Part shown: piece by piece, positions 52,722 to 62,274 of the stretch
How positions within the stretch are numbered: position 1 is the stretch's first letter
How the letters are laid out: every line of letters starts with the position of its first letter
From: Sporomusa acidovorans
GTDB lineage: Bacteria; Bacillota; Negativicutes; Sporomusales; Sporomusaceae
Strand: one strand, 5' to 3'
Assembly (NCBI RefSeq): GCF_002257695.2
Contig: NZ_CP155571.1
DNA: 64,000 bases
Made by a program: the position numbers and the translations under genes
The notes under the pieces: generated by a model
What the model was told of the DNA's origin: nothing
What the model saw: only the letters and a program-made list of their open reading frames with translations
The model's database searches: none

Positions 52722-54074
52722 TTACTCTAACAGGCTATCCCCGTAGTTTTCCACAAATCCTGTCGTCACCCTGCCCGCAACAAACAGGGGATGATTCAGT
52801 AATTTTTGATGAAAAGGAATGGTCGTTTGCACCCCTTCAATGACAAATTCGGCCAGTGCCCGTTTCATCCGCGCAATGGCTTCCTGCCTGGTCTTACCCC
52901 AAACGATTACCTTGGCTATCATGGAATCGTAGAAAGGGGTGATTTCATAACCACTGTATACGGCACTGTCAATTCTGACACCAAAACCGCCCGGGGGAAG
53001 GTAACGGCCAACCTTTCCGGGGGAGGGCAGAAAATTCCGGGCCGGGTCTTCCGCATTGATGCGGCACTCAATCGCCCAGCCGTCAACTTGCACAGTTGCC
53101 TGCGAAAAAGACAGCGGACAACCGGCTGCCACGGCAATTTGCTCTTTTATTAAATCAATACCGGTAACCATTTCAGTAATGGCATGCTCAACCTGAATGC
53201 GGGTATTCATTTCAATAAAGTAAAAATGTCCATGCTTATCCAGCAAAAATTCTACCGTGCCGGCCCCCTGATAATGAGCCGACCGTGCGGCCAGTACAGC
53301 GGCCTGCCCCATCTGCCGCCGGACCTCATCATCCAGGGCTGCCGAAGGTGCTTCTTCCACAAGCTTTTGGTGACGGCGCTGAATCGAGCAGTCGCGCTCG
53401 CCCAGATACACTACATTGCCGTGATTGTCGGCCATAATCTGCATCTCCACATGGCGGGGCTCTTCCAAATATTTCTCTAAATAGACGCCAGGATCACCAA
53501 AAATAACTTCTACTTCCTTTTGTGCCTGGCGAATAGCCTGTTCTAAATCGGCCGCATTGGTAACAACCCGCATACCCTTGCCACCGCCGCCGGCAGTCGC
53601 CTTGACAATCACCGGGTAACCAATCTTCGCCGCCACAGCCAGAGCTGTTTCCAGGTCTTCAATAATTCCGTCCGTTCCCGGAATGATCGGAACTCCCGCC
53701 TGCTTCATCGTTTCCCGGGCAATTGCTTTTGCACCCATTCGCCGGATGGCATCCGGGCTGGGACCGATAAATGTTACCCCACAAGCACCGCAGGCTTCGG
53801 CAAACTCAGCATTCTCAGCCAAAAAGCCATAACCGGGATGAATGGCGTCGGCCTGGGCTGCTGCCGCCACACTGAGTAAATTTGTTATACATAAGTAGCT
53901 TTGTTTGGCCGCAGCCGGCCCGATACAATAGGCTTCATCTGCCAGCTTTACATGTAATGCCTGTTCATCGGCTTTCGAATACACGGCAACAGTCGTAATC
54001 CCCATTTCACGGCAGGCCCGGATAATGCGGACAGCAATTTCGCCCCGGTTAGCAATTAGAATCTTTTTGAACAT
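52722..54074 (-). CDS. accC: Biotin carboxylase subunit
   Basis: 450 residues, full length. Charges biotin on the carrier protein with CO2 using ATP. N-terminal KKILIANRGEIAVRIIRACR, HPGYGFLAENAEFAEACG, ATP-grasp glycine loop TAGGGGKGMRVV, ERDCSIQRRHQKLVEEAPS, EMNTRIQVEHAITEMVTGID. Last gene of the operon and just after accB. Because the operon also holds pxpB and pxpC, which resemble the carboxyltransferase parts of urea carboxylase, it may serve them rather than fatty acid synthesis (inference). No accA or accD is nearby. Confidence 0.96.
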   Translation of the reverse strand: MFKKILIANRGEIAVRIIRACREMGITTVAVYSKADEQALHVKLADEAYCIGPAAAKQSYLCITNLLSVAAAAQADAIHPGYGFLAENAEFAEACGACGVTFIGPSPDAIRRMGAKAIARETMKQAGVPIIPGTDGIIEDLETALAVAAKIGYPVIVKATAGGGGKGMRVVTNAADLEQAIRQAQKEVEVIFGDPGVYLEKYLEEPRHVEMQIMADNHGNVVYLGERDCSIQRRHQKLVEEAPSAALDDEVRRQMGQAAVLAARSAHYQGAGTVEFLLDKHGHFYFIEMNTRIQVEHAITEMVTGIDLIKEQIAVAAGCPLSFSQATVQVDGWAIECRINAEDPARNFLPSPGKVGRYLPPGGFGVRIDSAVYSGYEITPFYDSMIAKVIVWGKTRQEAIARMKRALAEFVIEGVQTTIPFHQKLLNHPLFVAGRVTTGFVENYGDSLLE

Positions 54075-54125
54075 TGTTTTTCTCCTTTATCCGTAAACAC
54101 ACCTTTTTGCTACACCCAGAGCCGC

Positions 54126-54572
54126 CTAGGGCTTTACCAAAAACAATGGTTGACCATATTCGACAAAATCGCCGTCCTTGGCCAGGACTTCTACAATTTC
54201 CCCGGTTACACCCGCAGAAACATCATTGAATAATTTCATCGCTTCCAAAATGCAAACAACCGTATCCGCTTCTACCTTGCCGCCAATTGTAATAAACGGT
54301 GCGGCACCGGGCTCGGGGGCTGCATAAAAAGTCCCGACTGTCGGGGACAGAATTTCAACAAATGCCGATTGCGCTGTTTCCGTGATAACCGGCGCTGCGG
54401 TTTCCCGCGGAGCAGGATTAAATCGTGCCGGCTCGGCGGCAGGCTGACCCTGCGGCAAATTGGGATTTTTCGCAATAACCAGCTTGGCGCCCTGATGATT
54501 CCATTCAAAGTGATTAATGGACGATTGATCCACAGCCTGAATCAATTCTTTTATTTCAGCAATAGTAAACAC
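54126..54572 (-). CDS. accB: Biotin carboxyl carrier protein
   Basis: 148 residues from a GTG at 54572 with AAGGAG 8 bases upstream. N-terminal helical part (FTIAEIKELIQAVDQSSINH), a Pro/Ala-rich linker, then the biotinyl domain with the lysine in CILEAMKLFNDVSAG. The usual motif is EAMKLMNE; Phe replaces Met here after KL. Co-transcribed with accC. Confidence 0.95.
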   Translation of the reverse strand: MFTIAEIKELIQAVDQSSINHFEWNHQGAKLVIAKNPNLPQGQPAAEPARFNPAPRETAAPVITETAQSAFVEILSPTVGTFYAAPEPGAAPFITIGGKVEADTVVCILEAMKLFNDVSAGVTGEIVEVLAKDGDFVEYGQPLFLVKP

Positions 54573-54630
54573 GTATGTCACTCCTTGATCTTTCCTACCG
54601 CTACGCATCAGCCAAACAGCTTCTCAAAAG

Positions 54631-55638
54631 CTACATTACGCGCAGCGCAATGGCCTGTTTGAGTTGCTGCAAATAGGCTTCCCGCTCAAGATAGAGCTGT
54701 TCGGCTGCTATATGTGATATCTCCTGAAATTTGATATGGTCTCCCGGCCTGGCCTGAGCAATCAGGGCAATATCAACCGCCGCCACCTGGGCTATTTTGG
54801 GATACCCGCCGGCGGTCTGCCGGTCTGCCAGCAGGATGATCGGCTTGCCGTCAGGCGGTACCTGAACCGTGCCCAGCGCAACCGCCTCGGAAATCATTTC
54901 CGACGGTTCCTTTAATTCCAGCACCATCCCTGACAAGCGATAGCCCATCCGGTCAGACTGCGCGGCAACCTGAAAAGGTTGGTTAAAAAACCGGGTTTTG
55001 CTATCTGCTGTAAACTGTTCGTATTGACTGCCGCAAGTCACCCGTACCTGAATAGGCGCGGATGACTGAGGAATATGCATTTTTGCCGCATGCCAGTCGG
55101 TTGCGGCAAAAAATTTTCCCTGCAGTTTGCCGGCCAGTTGTTTGACTAAGCGGCCGGCTTGCTCTGGCAGGGAAGACGTAAGCGGCAGTATATCTCCCTG
55201 TTGTAAGGCGCGCCCGTGAAAACCGCCGATGCCGGCCCGCAAATACGTGCTTTTGCTGCCCATGACCGGCGGGATGGCAAACCCGCCGGCCACAGCCAGA
55301 TAGGTGCGGCAGCCCGGCTTGCAGCCTTTAAACTCAAGCACACTGCCTTGTTTGACAAACACTGGCCGCCATAATGGCACGGCCGCGCCATTGACGGCAG
55401 GCGCCATATTGCCGCCGGTTATAGCCAGCAACGTATCCTGTTCCAACCGCAGCGACGGCCCCATTAAGGTCATTTCCAGCGCGCCCTCGCCCTCTTCATT
55501 GCCAACCAGAATATTGGCTACGCGCAGTGCATAGGAATCCATCGCGCCGCTTACGATCACACCGTATTTTTGAAAGCCGTACCTGCCTAAATCCTGAATA
55601 CTGGAAAGCAGGCCGGGACGTAAAACCGTGATTTTCAT
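54631..55638 (-). CDS. pxpC: 5-oxoprolinase subunit C / biotin-dependent carboxyltransferase family
   Basis: 335 residues of the AHS2/KipA family: VLRPGLLSSIQDLGRYGFQK, YGVIVSGAMDSYALRVANIL, LLAITGGNMAPAVNGA, RADRQTAGGYPKIAQVAAVD-type end (LLADRQTAGGYPKI). With PxpA and PxpB it forms the ATP-dependent 5-oxoproline hydrolase. It overlaps pxpB by 4 bp. A second copy is at 59524. Confidence 0.93.
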   Translation of the reverse strand: MKITVLRPGLLSSIQDLGRYGFQKYGVIVSGAMDSYALRVANILVGNEEGEGALEMTLMGPSLRLEQDTLLAITGGNMAPAVNGAAVPLWRPVFVKQGSVLEFKGCKPGCRTYLAVAGGFAIPPVMGSKSTYLRAGIGGFHGRALQQGDILPLTSSLPEQAGRLVKQLAGKLQGKFFAATDWHAAKMHIPQSSAPIQVRVTCGSQYEQFTADSKTRFFNQPFQVAAQSDRMGYRLSGMVLELKEPSEMISEAVALGTVQVPPDGKPIILLADRQTAGGYPKIAQVAAVDIALIAQARPGDHIKFQEISHIAAEQLYLEREAYLQQLKQAIALRVM

Positions 55639-56402
55639 GGCCTTGCCTCCTGATATTCTTCATACTCGGCCGGCGAGACCGGTCTAAACCGGATAAGGTC
55701 CCCGGCTTGCAGCAGGCTGGGAATTTCCTTCCGGGGGCGAAATAGCGGCAGCGGCGTGCGGCCGATCAACTGCCAGCCACCGGGAGTGGCAATGGGATAA
55801 ACGCCTGTCTGCATACCGGCTATACCCACGGAACCTGCCGGAATTTCGAGACGTGGCGATGACCTGCGGGGAGTAGCGATTTTTTCCGACATGCCGCCAA
55901 GGTAGGGAAATCCCGGAGCAAACCCAATCATATAGACCAGATACTGCCCCTGGCAGTGGGTTTCAATAACCTCTTCCACCGTTAGTTTATTATGCTCGGC
56001 CACATATTCAAGATCCGGCCCGTACTCGCCGCCATAGCAAACCGGAATTTCCACTGTCCTGGGCGTTGTTACCGTACTGTGATCCAAACTTCTCAACACT
56101 TCAGCAAGCCTGGCGGCAACAATTTGATAAGCCAGCAGCCCGGGTTGCTGATCAGACTGTTGTTTGTGGAACTCTTGGACCTGAGCCGGGTTAAAGAATA
56201 CGGTAACGCTGGAGTAGGCCGACACATATTCCAGCATTCCCGGTAAAGGCTGTTGATCAAGATGATCGGCCAAGGCCTTTACTTTTTTATTGGTTTCCGG
56301 ATGAATACCCTTGCCGAATTCCACCATAATGGCCGCTTCGCCGACAGGCGACAGTTGATAGTGAGGAGCGGCAGATGCTGGTTGTTGCTTCATTTGTATC
56401 AC
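55635..56402 (-). CDS. pxpB: 5-oxoprolinase subunit B (KipI/AHS1)
   Basis: 255 residues. AHS1 domain: VEFGKGIHPETNKKVKALAD, PVCYGGEYGPDLEYVAEHN, YMIGFAPGFPYLGGMSEKIA, RLEIPAGSVGIAGMQTGVYP, WQLIGRTPLPLF. Partner of PxpC, fused to it in some species. A non-conserved N-terminal stretch of about 20 residues. Confidence 0.94.
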   Translation of the reverse strand: MIQMKQQPASAAPHYQLSPVGEAAIMVEFGKGIHPETNKKVKALADHLDQQPLPGMLEYVSAYSSVTVFFNPAQVQEFHKQQSDQQPGLLAYQIVAARLAEVLRSLDHSTVTTPRTVEIPVCYGGEYGPDLEYVAEHNKLTVEEVIETHCQGQYLVYMIGFAPGFPYLGGMSEKIATPRRSSPRLEIPAGSVGIAGMQTGVYPIATPGGWQLIGRTPLPLFRPRKEIPSLLQAGDLIRFRPVSPAEYEEYQEARP

Positions 56403-56429
56403 CTCAGTGTCGCTTGCGCCATTTTTTAC

Positions 56430-57221
56430 TCACAGCACGCTGAACTTCTCATCCTGCACATCGGTTATGAACATATGGCCGGGGGCATGGGTAATCATCA
56501 GTTCGGGTTTGATCTGCATCGCCACTGCCTGGGGTGTAACGCCGCAGGCCCAGAACACAGGAACCTCGCCCGGTTTTATGGTAACACGGTCGCCAAAATC
56601 AGGCTTATCAATATCTTTTATGCCAATGCCGGCCGGATTGCCGATATGAATCGGCGCACCGTGAACGGAAGGAAAACGGGAAGTTATCTGCACGGCCCGC
56701 ACGACATCTTTTTCGGGTATCGGCCGCATGCTCACTACCACCGGTCCTTCGAAACGCCCTGCTTTTACACAGGGAATATTGGTCTTATACATGGCCACAT
56801 TGCAATTTTCTTCAATATGCCGTACAGGAATGCCGCTGTTCATGAGCGGATGCTCGAAGGTAAAACTGCAGCCGATGAGAAAAGCCACCATATCGTCTTC
56901 CCAATAGTGAAGAATATCTGTTACTTCGTCTACCAGTTCACCCTGCCGGTAAATCCGGTACTTGGGAATATCGGTCCGGATATCGGCCGTCGGCGCCACA
57001 AGCCTGGGCACCGGCGACCCGGCTTCGGTAACATCCAGTACCGGGCAAGGCTTGGGATTACGCTGGCAAAACAGCAGAAAATCAAAGGCAATGTCTTTTC
57101 TTAAAATAGCCAGATTGGCCTGGGTAAATCCTTTGGCCATACCTGATGTCGGTTTTGTCCACTCATTCCGGCGAATTATGGCACGCACTTCAGCCGGACT
57201 CATATTCGCAAATTCACTCAT
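56430..57221 (-). CDS. ycsI: YcsI/DUF1445 putative hydro-lyase
   Basis: 263 residues from the ATG at 57221, preceded by GAGGG; longer upstream reading overlaps pxpA and is not needed. Family segments: MSPAEVRAIIRRNEW, GFTQANLAILRKDIAFDFLL, FLIGCSFTFEHPLM, FWACGVTPQAVAMQIKPELM and APGHMFITDV. DUF1445 members include D-glutamate cyclase, which makes 5-oxo-D-proline, so a role feeding 5-oxoprolinase is plausible. Confidence 0.92.
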   Translation of the reverse strand: MSEFANMSPAEVRAIIRRNEWTKPTSGMAKGFTQANLAILRKDIAFDFLLFCQRNPKPCPVLDVTEAGSPVPRLVAPTADIRTDIPKYRIYRQGELVDEVTDILHYWEDDMVAFLIGCSFTFEHPLMNSGIPVRHIEENCNVAMYKTNIPCVKAGRFEGPVVVSMRPIPEKDVVRAVQITSRFPSVHGAPIHIGNPAGIGIKDIDKPDFGDRVTIKPGEVPVFWACGVTPQAVAMQIKPELMITHAPGHMFITDVQDEKFSVL

Positions 57222-57246
57222 CGTTATCCCTCTTTTGTTACTTAAT

Positions 57247-58011
57247 CTATTGTTTACCGATCGCCTTAACGGCAATTCCACCAGCAAGGAGATCTTCCCG
57301 TATCTTGCGGGCAAACTCCAGCGCGTGAATGCCATCACCGTGAATGCATACCGTATCCGCCTTGACGGCAATATCCTGTCCCTGGCGCGACAACACCTTG
57401 CCTTCCCTGACCATGCGAACGACTTGCCGCACGGCCTCCTCCTGGCTGGTAATCAGGGCATCCGGCTGTTTGCGCGGCGTTAATGAGCCGTCCAGTTGGT
57501 AAGTACGATCGGCGAACACTTCATGCGCGGTTTTGAGACCGATTCTTTCACCGGCACTAACCAACTCGCTGCCGGAAAGGCCAAACAGGATTAACCGCGG
57601 ATCCACTTTATAGACGGCTTCGGCAATAGCCTCTGACAAAAGTTTACTTTTAGCGGCCATATTATACAAAGCACCGTGCGGCTTAACATGCTGCATGGCT
57701 CCCCCTTCTGCTTTGACGAAAGCGGCTAAGGCGCCAAGCTGATAGACAATCAGGTCATATGCTTCCTGCGGCGCAATATCCAGTTGCCGACGGCCAAAGC
57801 CAACCAAATCCGGCAGGCCGGGGTGAGCCCCAATGGCCACGTTATTTTTCAGCGCAAGGGCAACTGTTTTCCGCATAACCGCCGGATCACCGGCATGAAA
57901 ACCGCAGGCAATATTCGCCGAAGTTACAAACGGTAATATTTCTTCGTCCATGCCGATTGTATAAGCGCCAAAACTCTCACCCAAATCACAGTTTAGGTCA
58001 ATCCGGTACAT
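57247..58011 (-). CDS. pxpA: 5-oxoprolinase subunit A (LamB/YcsF family)
   Basis: 254 residues: IDLNCDLGESFGAYTIGMDE, SANIACGFHAGDPAVMRKTV, AIGAHPGLPDLVGFGRR, HVKPHGALYN and VCIHGDGIHALEFARKIRED. PxpA is the third subunit of the prokaryotic 5-oxoprolinase. Second gene of the operon after the transporter. Confidence 0.95.
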   Translation of the reverse strand: MYRIDLNCDLGESFGAYTIGMDEEILPFVTSANIACGFHAGDPAVMRKTVALALKNNVAIGAHPGLPDLVGFGRRQLDIAPQEAYDLIVYQLGALAAFVKAEGGAMQHVKPHGALYNMAAKSKLLSEAIAEAVYKVDPRLILFGLSGSELVSAGERIGLKTAHEVFADRTYQLDGSLTPRKQPDALITSQEEAVRQVVRMVREGKVLSRQGQDIAVKADTVCIHGDGIHALEFARKIREDLLAGGIAVKAIGKQ

Positions 58012-58085
58012 ATTCTATACCTCCAGAAATTTTATAAATAACTATACTTTTAGGTTCGGTTTCCTATACCGCATAGTCTCTCACA

Positions 58086-59312
58086 TTATAAGAAAAGTTT
58101 CGGTAATTCGTGAATTAAGGTGTAACCGCCCATATAGGCCATAACCACCACAACAATTCCGCCAAAGATAGTCATCCACAACGGATGTTTATAGTCGCCG
58201 ACAATTTTTTTCATGTAAGCGCCAACCAAAATTGTGGCCAAGGTGATCGGCAGAATAAGTCCGTTCAAGGCTCCCACAAGCACCAGTACTTTGATAGGCC
58301 GGCCGACAATGGCAAATATCAAAGTCGAAACTAAGATAAAACCAATAATAACCATTTTTTCATTGTTAGCAACCGCGGAACTAAAAGTCTTGATAAAAGA
58401 AACCGATGTATAAGCAGCCCCGATAACAGAGGTAACGGCCGCCGCCCACATGACAATACCGAACACCTTATAGCCTACATCGCCTGCTGCCAGCTTAAAC
58501 ACCGAAGCGGGCGGGTTAGCCGGATCAATGGCAAGACCCTGGGCGACAATACCTAACGCTGCCAAGAATAATACAATCCGCATAATAGCTGTAACCAAAA
58601 CACCGGAAACCGAACTTTTCGTTACTTCCGGAACTGCCTCTTTGCCACGAATACCGGCATCAAGCAGTCGGTGCCCGCCGGCGAAGGTAATATACCCGCC
58701 TACTGTACCGCCAACCAGCGTAATGATGGCAAACATATCAATTTTGTCAGGCAGAATACTTTTTACCACAGCTTCTCCTACCGGCGGCGCCGAAGAGACA
58801 GCTACATAGACAGTCAGGCCGATCATGACAAAACCGGCAATCTGGGCAAACCGGTCCATGGCTTTGCCTGCTTCTTTCACAAGAAAGATTCCAATACCAA
58901 TGACCGCACTAATCATCGCGCCGGTTACCGGGGTAACGCCGAAAATTACGTTCAACCCCAAGCCCGCCCCGGCAATATTGCCAATATTAAAAGCAAGACC
59001 GCCTAAGACAATCAGCAAGGCGACGAAATAGCCCAGCCCCGGAAAAACCATATTGGCAATATCCTGCCCGCGCTTTTCGGAAACGGCAATGATCCGCCAA
59101 ACATTCAACTGGGCACCGACATCCAATACAATCGACATAAGAATGACAAAACCAAAGCTTGCCGCCAACTGTTGCGTGAATACCGTCGTTTGCGTTAAGA
59201 AACCCGGGCCGATAGCCGAGGTTGCCATCAAAAAGGCGGCGCCTAACAACACTTCCCAACTGGATTTCACTTTCTTCTGATAACCTGGATTAACATTTTT
59301 TACTGGTTCCAC
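58086..59312 (-). CDS. NRAMP-like transporter (YcsG family)
   Basis: 408 residues, about 11 membrane helices. NRAMP-fold features: LMATSAIGPGFLTQTTVFTQ in helix 1 (the DPGN metal motif of true NRAMPs is replaced by GPGF) and a central MWAAAVTSVIGAAYTSVSFI. YcsG-type members sit with pxp genes and probably carry 5-oxoproline or a related acid rather than metal ions (inference from context and the altered motif). First gene of the operon. Confidence 0.88.
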   Translation of the reverse strand: MEPVKNVNPGYQKKVKSSWEVLLGAAFLMATSAIGPGFLTQTTVFTQQLAASFGFVILMSIVLDVGAQLNVWRIIAVSEKRGQDIANMVFPGLGYFVALLIVLGGLAFNIGNIAGAGLGLNVIFGVTPVTGAMISAVIGIGIFLVKEAGKAMDRFAQIAGFVMIGLTVYVAVSSAPPVGEAVVKSILPDKIDMFAIITLVGGTVGGYITFAGGHRLLDAGIRGKEAVPEVTKSSVSGVLVTAIMRIVLFLAALGIVAQGLAIDPANPPASVFKLAAGDVGYKVFGIVMWAAAVTSVIGAAYTSVSFIKTFSSAVANNEKMVIIGFILVSTLIFAIVGRPIKVLVLVGALNGLILPITLATILVGAYMKKIVGDYKHPLWMTIFGGIVVVVMAYMGGYTLIHELPKLFL

Positions 59313-59378
59313 AGTAACCCCCCCATTTTATTGTCTTGTCTTCTTCCGCTACCGAACAAAAGATTTCAGTAAAAAGAC

Positions 59379-59422
59379 AAAAAGGCTCTCCAAACAAAAC
59401 TGTGTTTGTTGGAAGCGCCTTT
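59379..59422 (-). terminator. Terminator between the two pxp units
   Basis: Minus strand AAAGGCGCTTCCAACAAACA, a loop, then TGTTTGGAGAGCCTTTTTGTC. It follows pxpC2 by about 100 bp and precedes the transporter's start, so it could be a plain terminator or an attenuator for the downstream operon. Confidence 0.75.
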
Positions 59423-59523
59423 GCTTCTTGCGGAATTTGATTTTTCTTATCATACCATCTAACTGCCGGGATGTAAATTTGAAAAATTAAATAGGGGCAT
59501 TCGATTTTCCCCAAAGTTATTTT

Positions 59524-60465
59524 TTACCCGTTTACGGCTGCGGCAATAGACGCAAACATTTGCTGCTCATCCTTGAGGGCAGCAATAGCTTCGGCCTCAC
59601 TTACACGGCAAAAGCGAATGCTGTCGCCTGTTTTGGTTTGGGCCACCTTCGGCAGGTCGCTGCGCAGAACATAGCCAATTTTGGCAAAGCCGCCGGTTGT
59701 CTGATGATCGGCCATCATAATAAACGGCATACCATTGGTGGCAATCTGAACAGCCCCCTGATAAACAGCGTCGGAAATAATATCGGCCGTGCTGACAGGC
59801 AGAATCCGGGGACCGGTCAGCCGATAGCCAATCCGGTCCGCTTGCTTGGTAACCGTATAGGCTTTCGTAAAAAAAGTAGCTATTGCTTCGTCGGCAAACA
59901 TGTCCTGCTGTGGACCCAGGATGACTCGGACTGAAACCTTGCCACCATAGGCCGGAACATACTCATGGGGAAGCGTCCGCGCTCTCCCGGCCTCTTCACC
60001 CGCCTGCCCTACAGCTAACACATCCCCCTGACGCAGCGTTCTCCCCTGGTAGCCGCCAATACCCGCTTTCACACAGGTAGAGCGGCTGCCCAATACCAGG
60101 GGAACATCAACGCCGCCGCGCACGGCCATATAGGCCCGGTAGCCGGTGACGGCCGCCGCAAACCGTACCTCCCCGTTCTTGGGAACAACAAACGCCGACC
60201 AGTTAGGGACCGAAACGCCATTTACCTTAACCTGCATATCGGCACCGGCAACCGCCACAAGCTGTTCTTCATCAAACCGAAAAGCAGCTCCCATCGAAGT
60301 CATTTCCAGCACAGCCGCCTGTAAGGCGTTGCCGGCCAGCAGGTTGGCGGTTCGTCCGGCCTGCCGGTCCATCATGCCGGCGGTGGGTAAGCCATAAGCC
60401 TGATACCCCCATCGCCCCTCATCCTGCACGGTTGTAAAAAAGCCTTGTTGAATAACGGTAATCAT
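59524..60465 (-). CDS. pxpC: 5-oxoprolinase subunit C paralogue
   Basis: 313 residues of the AHS2/KipA family: VIQQGFFTTVQDEGRWGYQA, YGLPTAGMMDRQAGRTANLL, SADIISDAVYQGAVQI-type segment and MMADHQTTGGFAKIGYVL. Shares the fold of the copy at 54631 but differs at many positions (ADHQTTGGF versus ADRQTAGGY), so it is an old paralogue and not a recent duplicate. Overlaps pxpB2 by 4 bp. No pxpA or accBC in this unit. Confidence 0.92.
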   Translation of the reverse strand: MITVIQQGFFTTVQDEGRWGYQAYGLPTAGMMDRQAGRTANLLAGNALQAAVLEMTSMGAAFRFDEEQLVAVAGADMQVKVNGVSVPNWSAFVVPKNGEVRFAAAVTGYRAYMAVRGGVDVPLVLGSRSTCVKAGIGGYQGRTLRQGDVLAVGQAGEEAGRARTLPHEYVPAYGGKVSVRVILGPQQDMFADEAIATFFTKAYTVTKQADRIGYRLTGPRILPVSTADIISDAVYQGAVQIATNGMPFIMMADHQTTGGFAKIGYVLRSDLPKVAQTKTGDSIRFCRVSEAEAIAALKDEQQMFASIAAAVNG

Positions 60466-61220
60466 GACGCATTACACTCACTGTCAAAGCAAATTCGCGG
60501 TACATAGGTACCTGCTGCCACTTCGCGGCGTATGCCAAAATATTCATCCACAGTGATCGCATAAAAATGCAGAGAATCACCGGGAGAAAGCAAAAAAGGC
60601 TGTTTGGCTTTAGGATTAAAAACCTTAACCGGCGTGCGTCCGATCAACCACCACTCGCCCGGGCTTTCCACCGGGTAGAGGCCTGTCTGGCTGCCGCCAA
60701 TTCCCACCGAACCGGGGGGAACCTTAGCACGCGGCTTTTCCTGCCGGGGTACGGCAAGTTGTGCGGACAAACCTCCCAAGTAGGGAAATCCCGGGGTAAA
60801 CCCCAGCATATAAACCCGATAGGATGTGGCTGTGTGTACTGTGATGACTTCTTCTGCCGGCAAACCCGTATACCGGGCCACATAATCCAAGTCAGGCCCC
60901 AGTACGCCTCCGTAACAGACCGGCACATACACGGTCTTTGTTTCCCGTGACTGGGTATTATGGGGATTCATATTCTGCAGCATTGGCCGGATAAAGCCCG
61001 ACAGTTCCTGCCGGGTGATAACCAAGGGATCAAAATAGACCATAACGGTCCGGTAAGTAGGGACCACTTCGATTACACCTTTTACCACACTGCGGCCAAT
61101 CAGGCCGGCAAGTTGTTGTACAAGCCCGTTAATGGCTGGTGATATTTCGGCTTTAAATTCGATAACCAACCCGTATTCACCGGCAACAAGCAATCTAGCC
61201 CCGCTTACAGATTCGTCCAT
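60462..61220 (-). CDS. pxpB: 5-oxoprolinase subunit B paralogue
   Basis: 252 residues from the ATG at 61220, with GGAGG 7 bases upstream. AHS1/KipI: VPVCYGGVLGPDLDYVARY, YMLGFTPGFPYLGGLSAQLA, AKVPPGSVGIGGSQTGLYPV, WWLIGRTPVKVF. Follows the LysR gene by about 28 bp in the same direction. Confidence 0.93.
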   Translation of the reverse strand: MDESVSGARLLVAGEYGLVIEFKAEISPAINGLVQQLAGLIGRSVVKGVIEVVPTYRTVMVYFDPLVITRQELSGFIRPMLQNMNPHNTQSRETKTVYVPVCYGGVLGPDLDYVARYTGLPAEEVITVHTATSYRVYMLGFTPGFPYLGGLSAQLAVPRQEKPRAKVPPGSVGIGGSQTGLYPVESPGEWWLIGRTPVKVFNPKAKQPFLLSPGDSLHFYAITVDEYFGIRREVAAGTYVPRICFDSECNAS

Positions 61221-61248
61221 ACGCACCCCTCCGCATCTCTTTGAAAGT

Positions 61249-62136
61249 TCATTTTAATAACCTTTCCTGAATAAGCTTGTAGAAAGCATGAATAGTCGGT
61301 GACAGCCATTTTTCCTTATGGTAGGCGAGATAGGCATTAATTTTAAAATCAGGCCCCTGCCAAGGCAGCGCAATCAGAGTGCCGGCCGTAACTTCGCCTT
61401 GCACGGCAGCATACGGCAGGATAGTCAGCCCGACATTGCTGATGACAAATTGCTTAATAACTTCAATTTGGCAGATTTCCAGTACATTCCCCGGCTGAAC
61501 AGCCATCTTTTCCATACTTTCCTCTAACAAGGTCCGGTAACTGCTGCCTGAATCGGGAAAAATCAGTGTTTGCCCTTCCAGGTCTTTTACCGCCACCGCT
61601 GTGAGCTTGCTTAAGGGGTGGGAAGGTGAAGCCGCTAAAATCACGGGCTCCGGCCACAGCCATTTGCTGACCAAGTCAGGTTCGTCGATATTGCTTTCCA
61701 GGAAAAATGCCATATCCATCATATTTTTTCGCAGCAAAGTTCTAAAATCACTGGATATACCCAATTTCACTTTTAGCTCTACCTCAGGATAGACGATTGC
61801 ATATTCCTGTAAAATTTCGTTCAAGCGGTAGACACAGAGCGACTCAGGCATACCGATCACAATTGGTCCCCGCGGTATCGACAGGTCATCCAGGGCGTTT
61901 TTCGCTTCATCGGCAAGTTTAGTAATGCGTTCGGCGTAATCATAAAGGCGCTCACCGTCGCTTGTCAGCATCAGCTGATGGCCAAAGCGCTCAAACAAAA
62001 CTGTGTTTAGTTCTTTCTCCAAAAGCTGAATATGGGTTGTTGCGGTTGACTGCGTATACCCAAGAAATTGGGCAGCCTGTGAAAAATTCCCGAACTTAAC
62101 AATACTTATAAATGTCTTTAATTGTCGTATTTCCAA
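61249..62136 (-). CDS. LysR-family regulator
   Basis: 295 residues from a TTG at 62136 (GGAG 8 bases upstream; other starts at 62142 and 62154 are possible). N-terminal helix-turn-helix FLGYTQSTATTHIQLLEKEL in an MEIRQLKTFISIVKFGNFSQ context, then the effector domain (GPIVIGMPESLCVYRLNEIL, QTLIFPDSGSSYRTLLEESM). Transcribed together with pxpBC2, which it probably regulates, perhaps in response to 5-oxoproline or a related acid. Confidence 0.9.
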   Translation of the reverse strand: MEIRQLKTFISIVKFGNFSQAAQFLGYTQSTATTHIQLLEKELNTVLFERFGHQLMLTSDGERLYDYAERITKLADEAKNALDDLSIPRGPIVIGMPESLCVYRLNEILQEYAIVYPEVELKVKLGISSDFRTLLRKNMMDMAFFLESNIDEPDLVSKWLWPEPVILAASPSHPLSKLTAVAVKDLEGQTLIFPDSGSSYRTLLEESMEKMAVQPGNVLEICQIEVIKQFVISNVGLTILPYAAVQGEVTAGTLIALPWQGPDFKINAYLAYHKEKWLSPTIHAFYKLIQERLLK

Positions 62137-62274
62137 AAACATCACTCCATACACAGCATCTAGCGAATTGTAGTGAGGCCAGTCATCTATAACACATTGT
62201 ATACTTGTTCGCGACCGAAGTCCATAAATTTACTTCATATAAAACAATCACCTTACCTGGCTCTTTATAACCGT

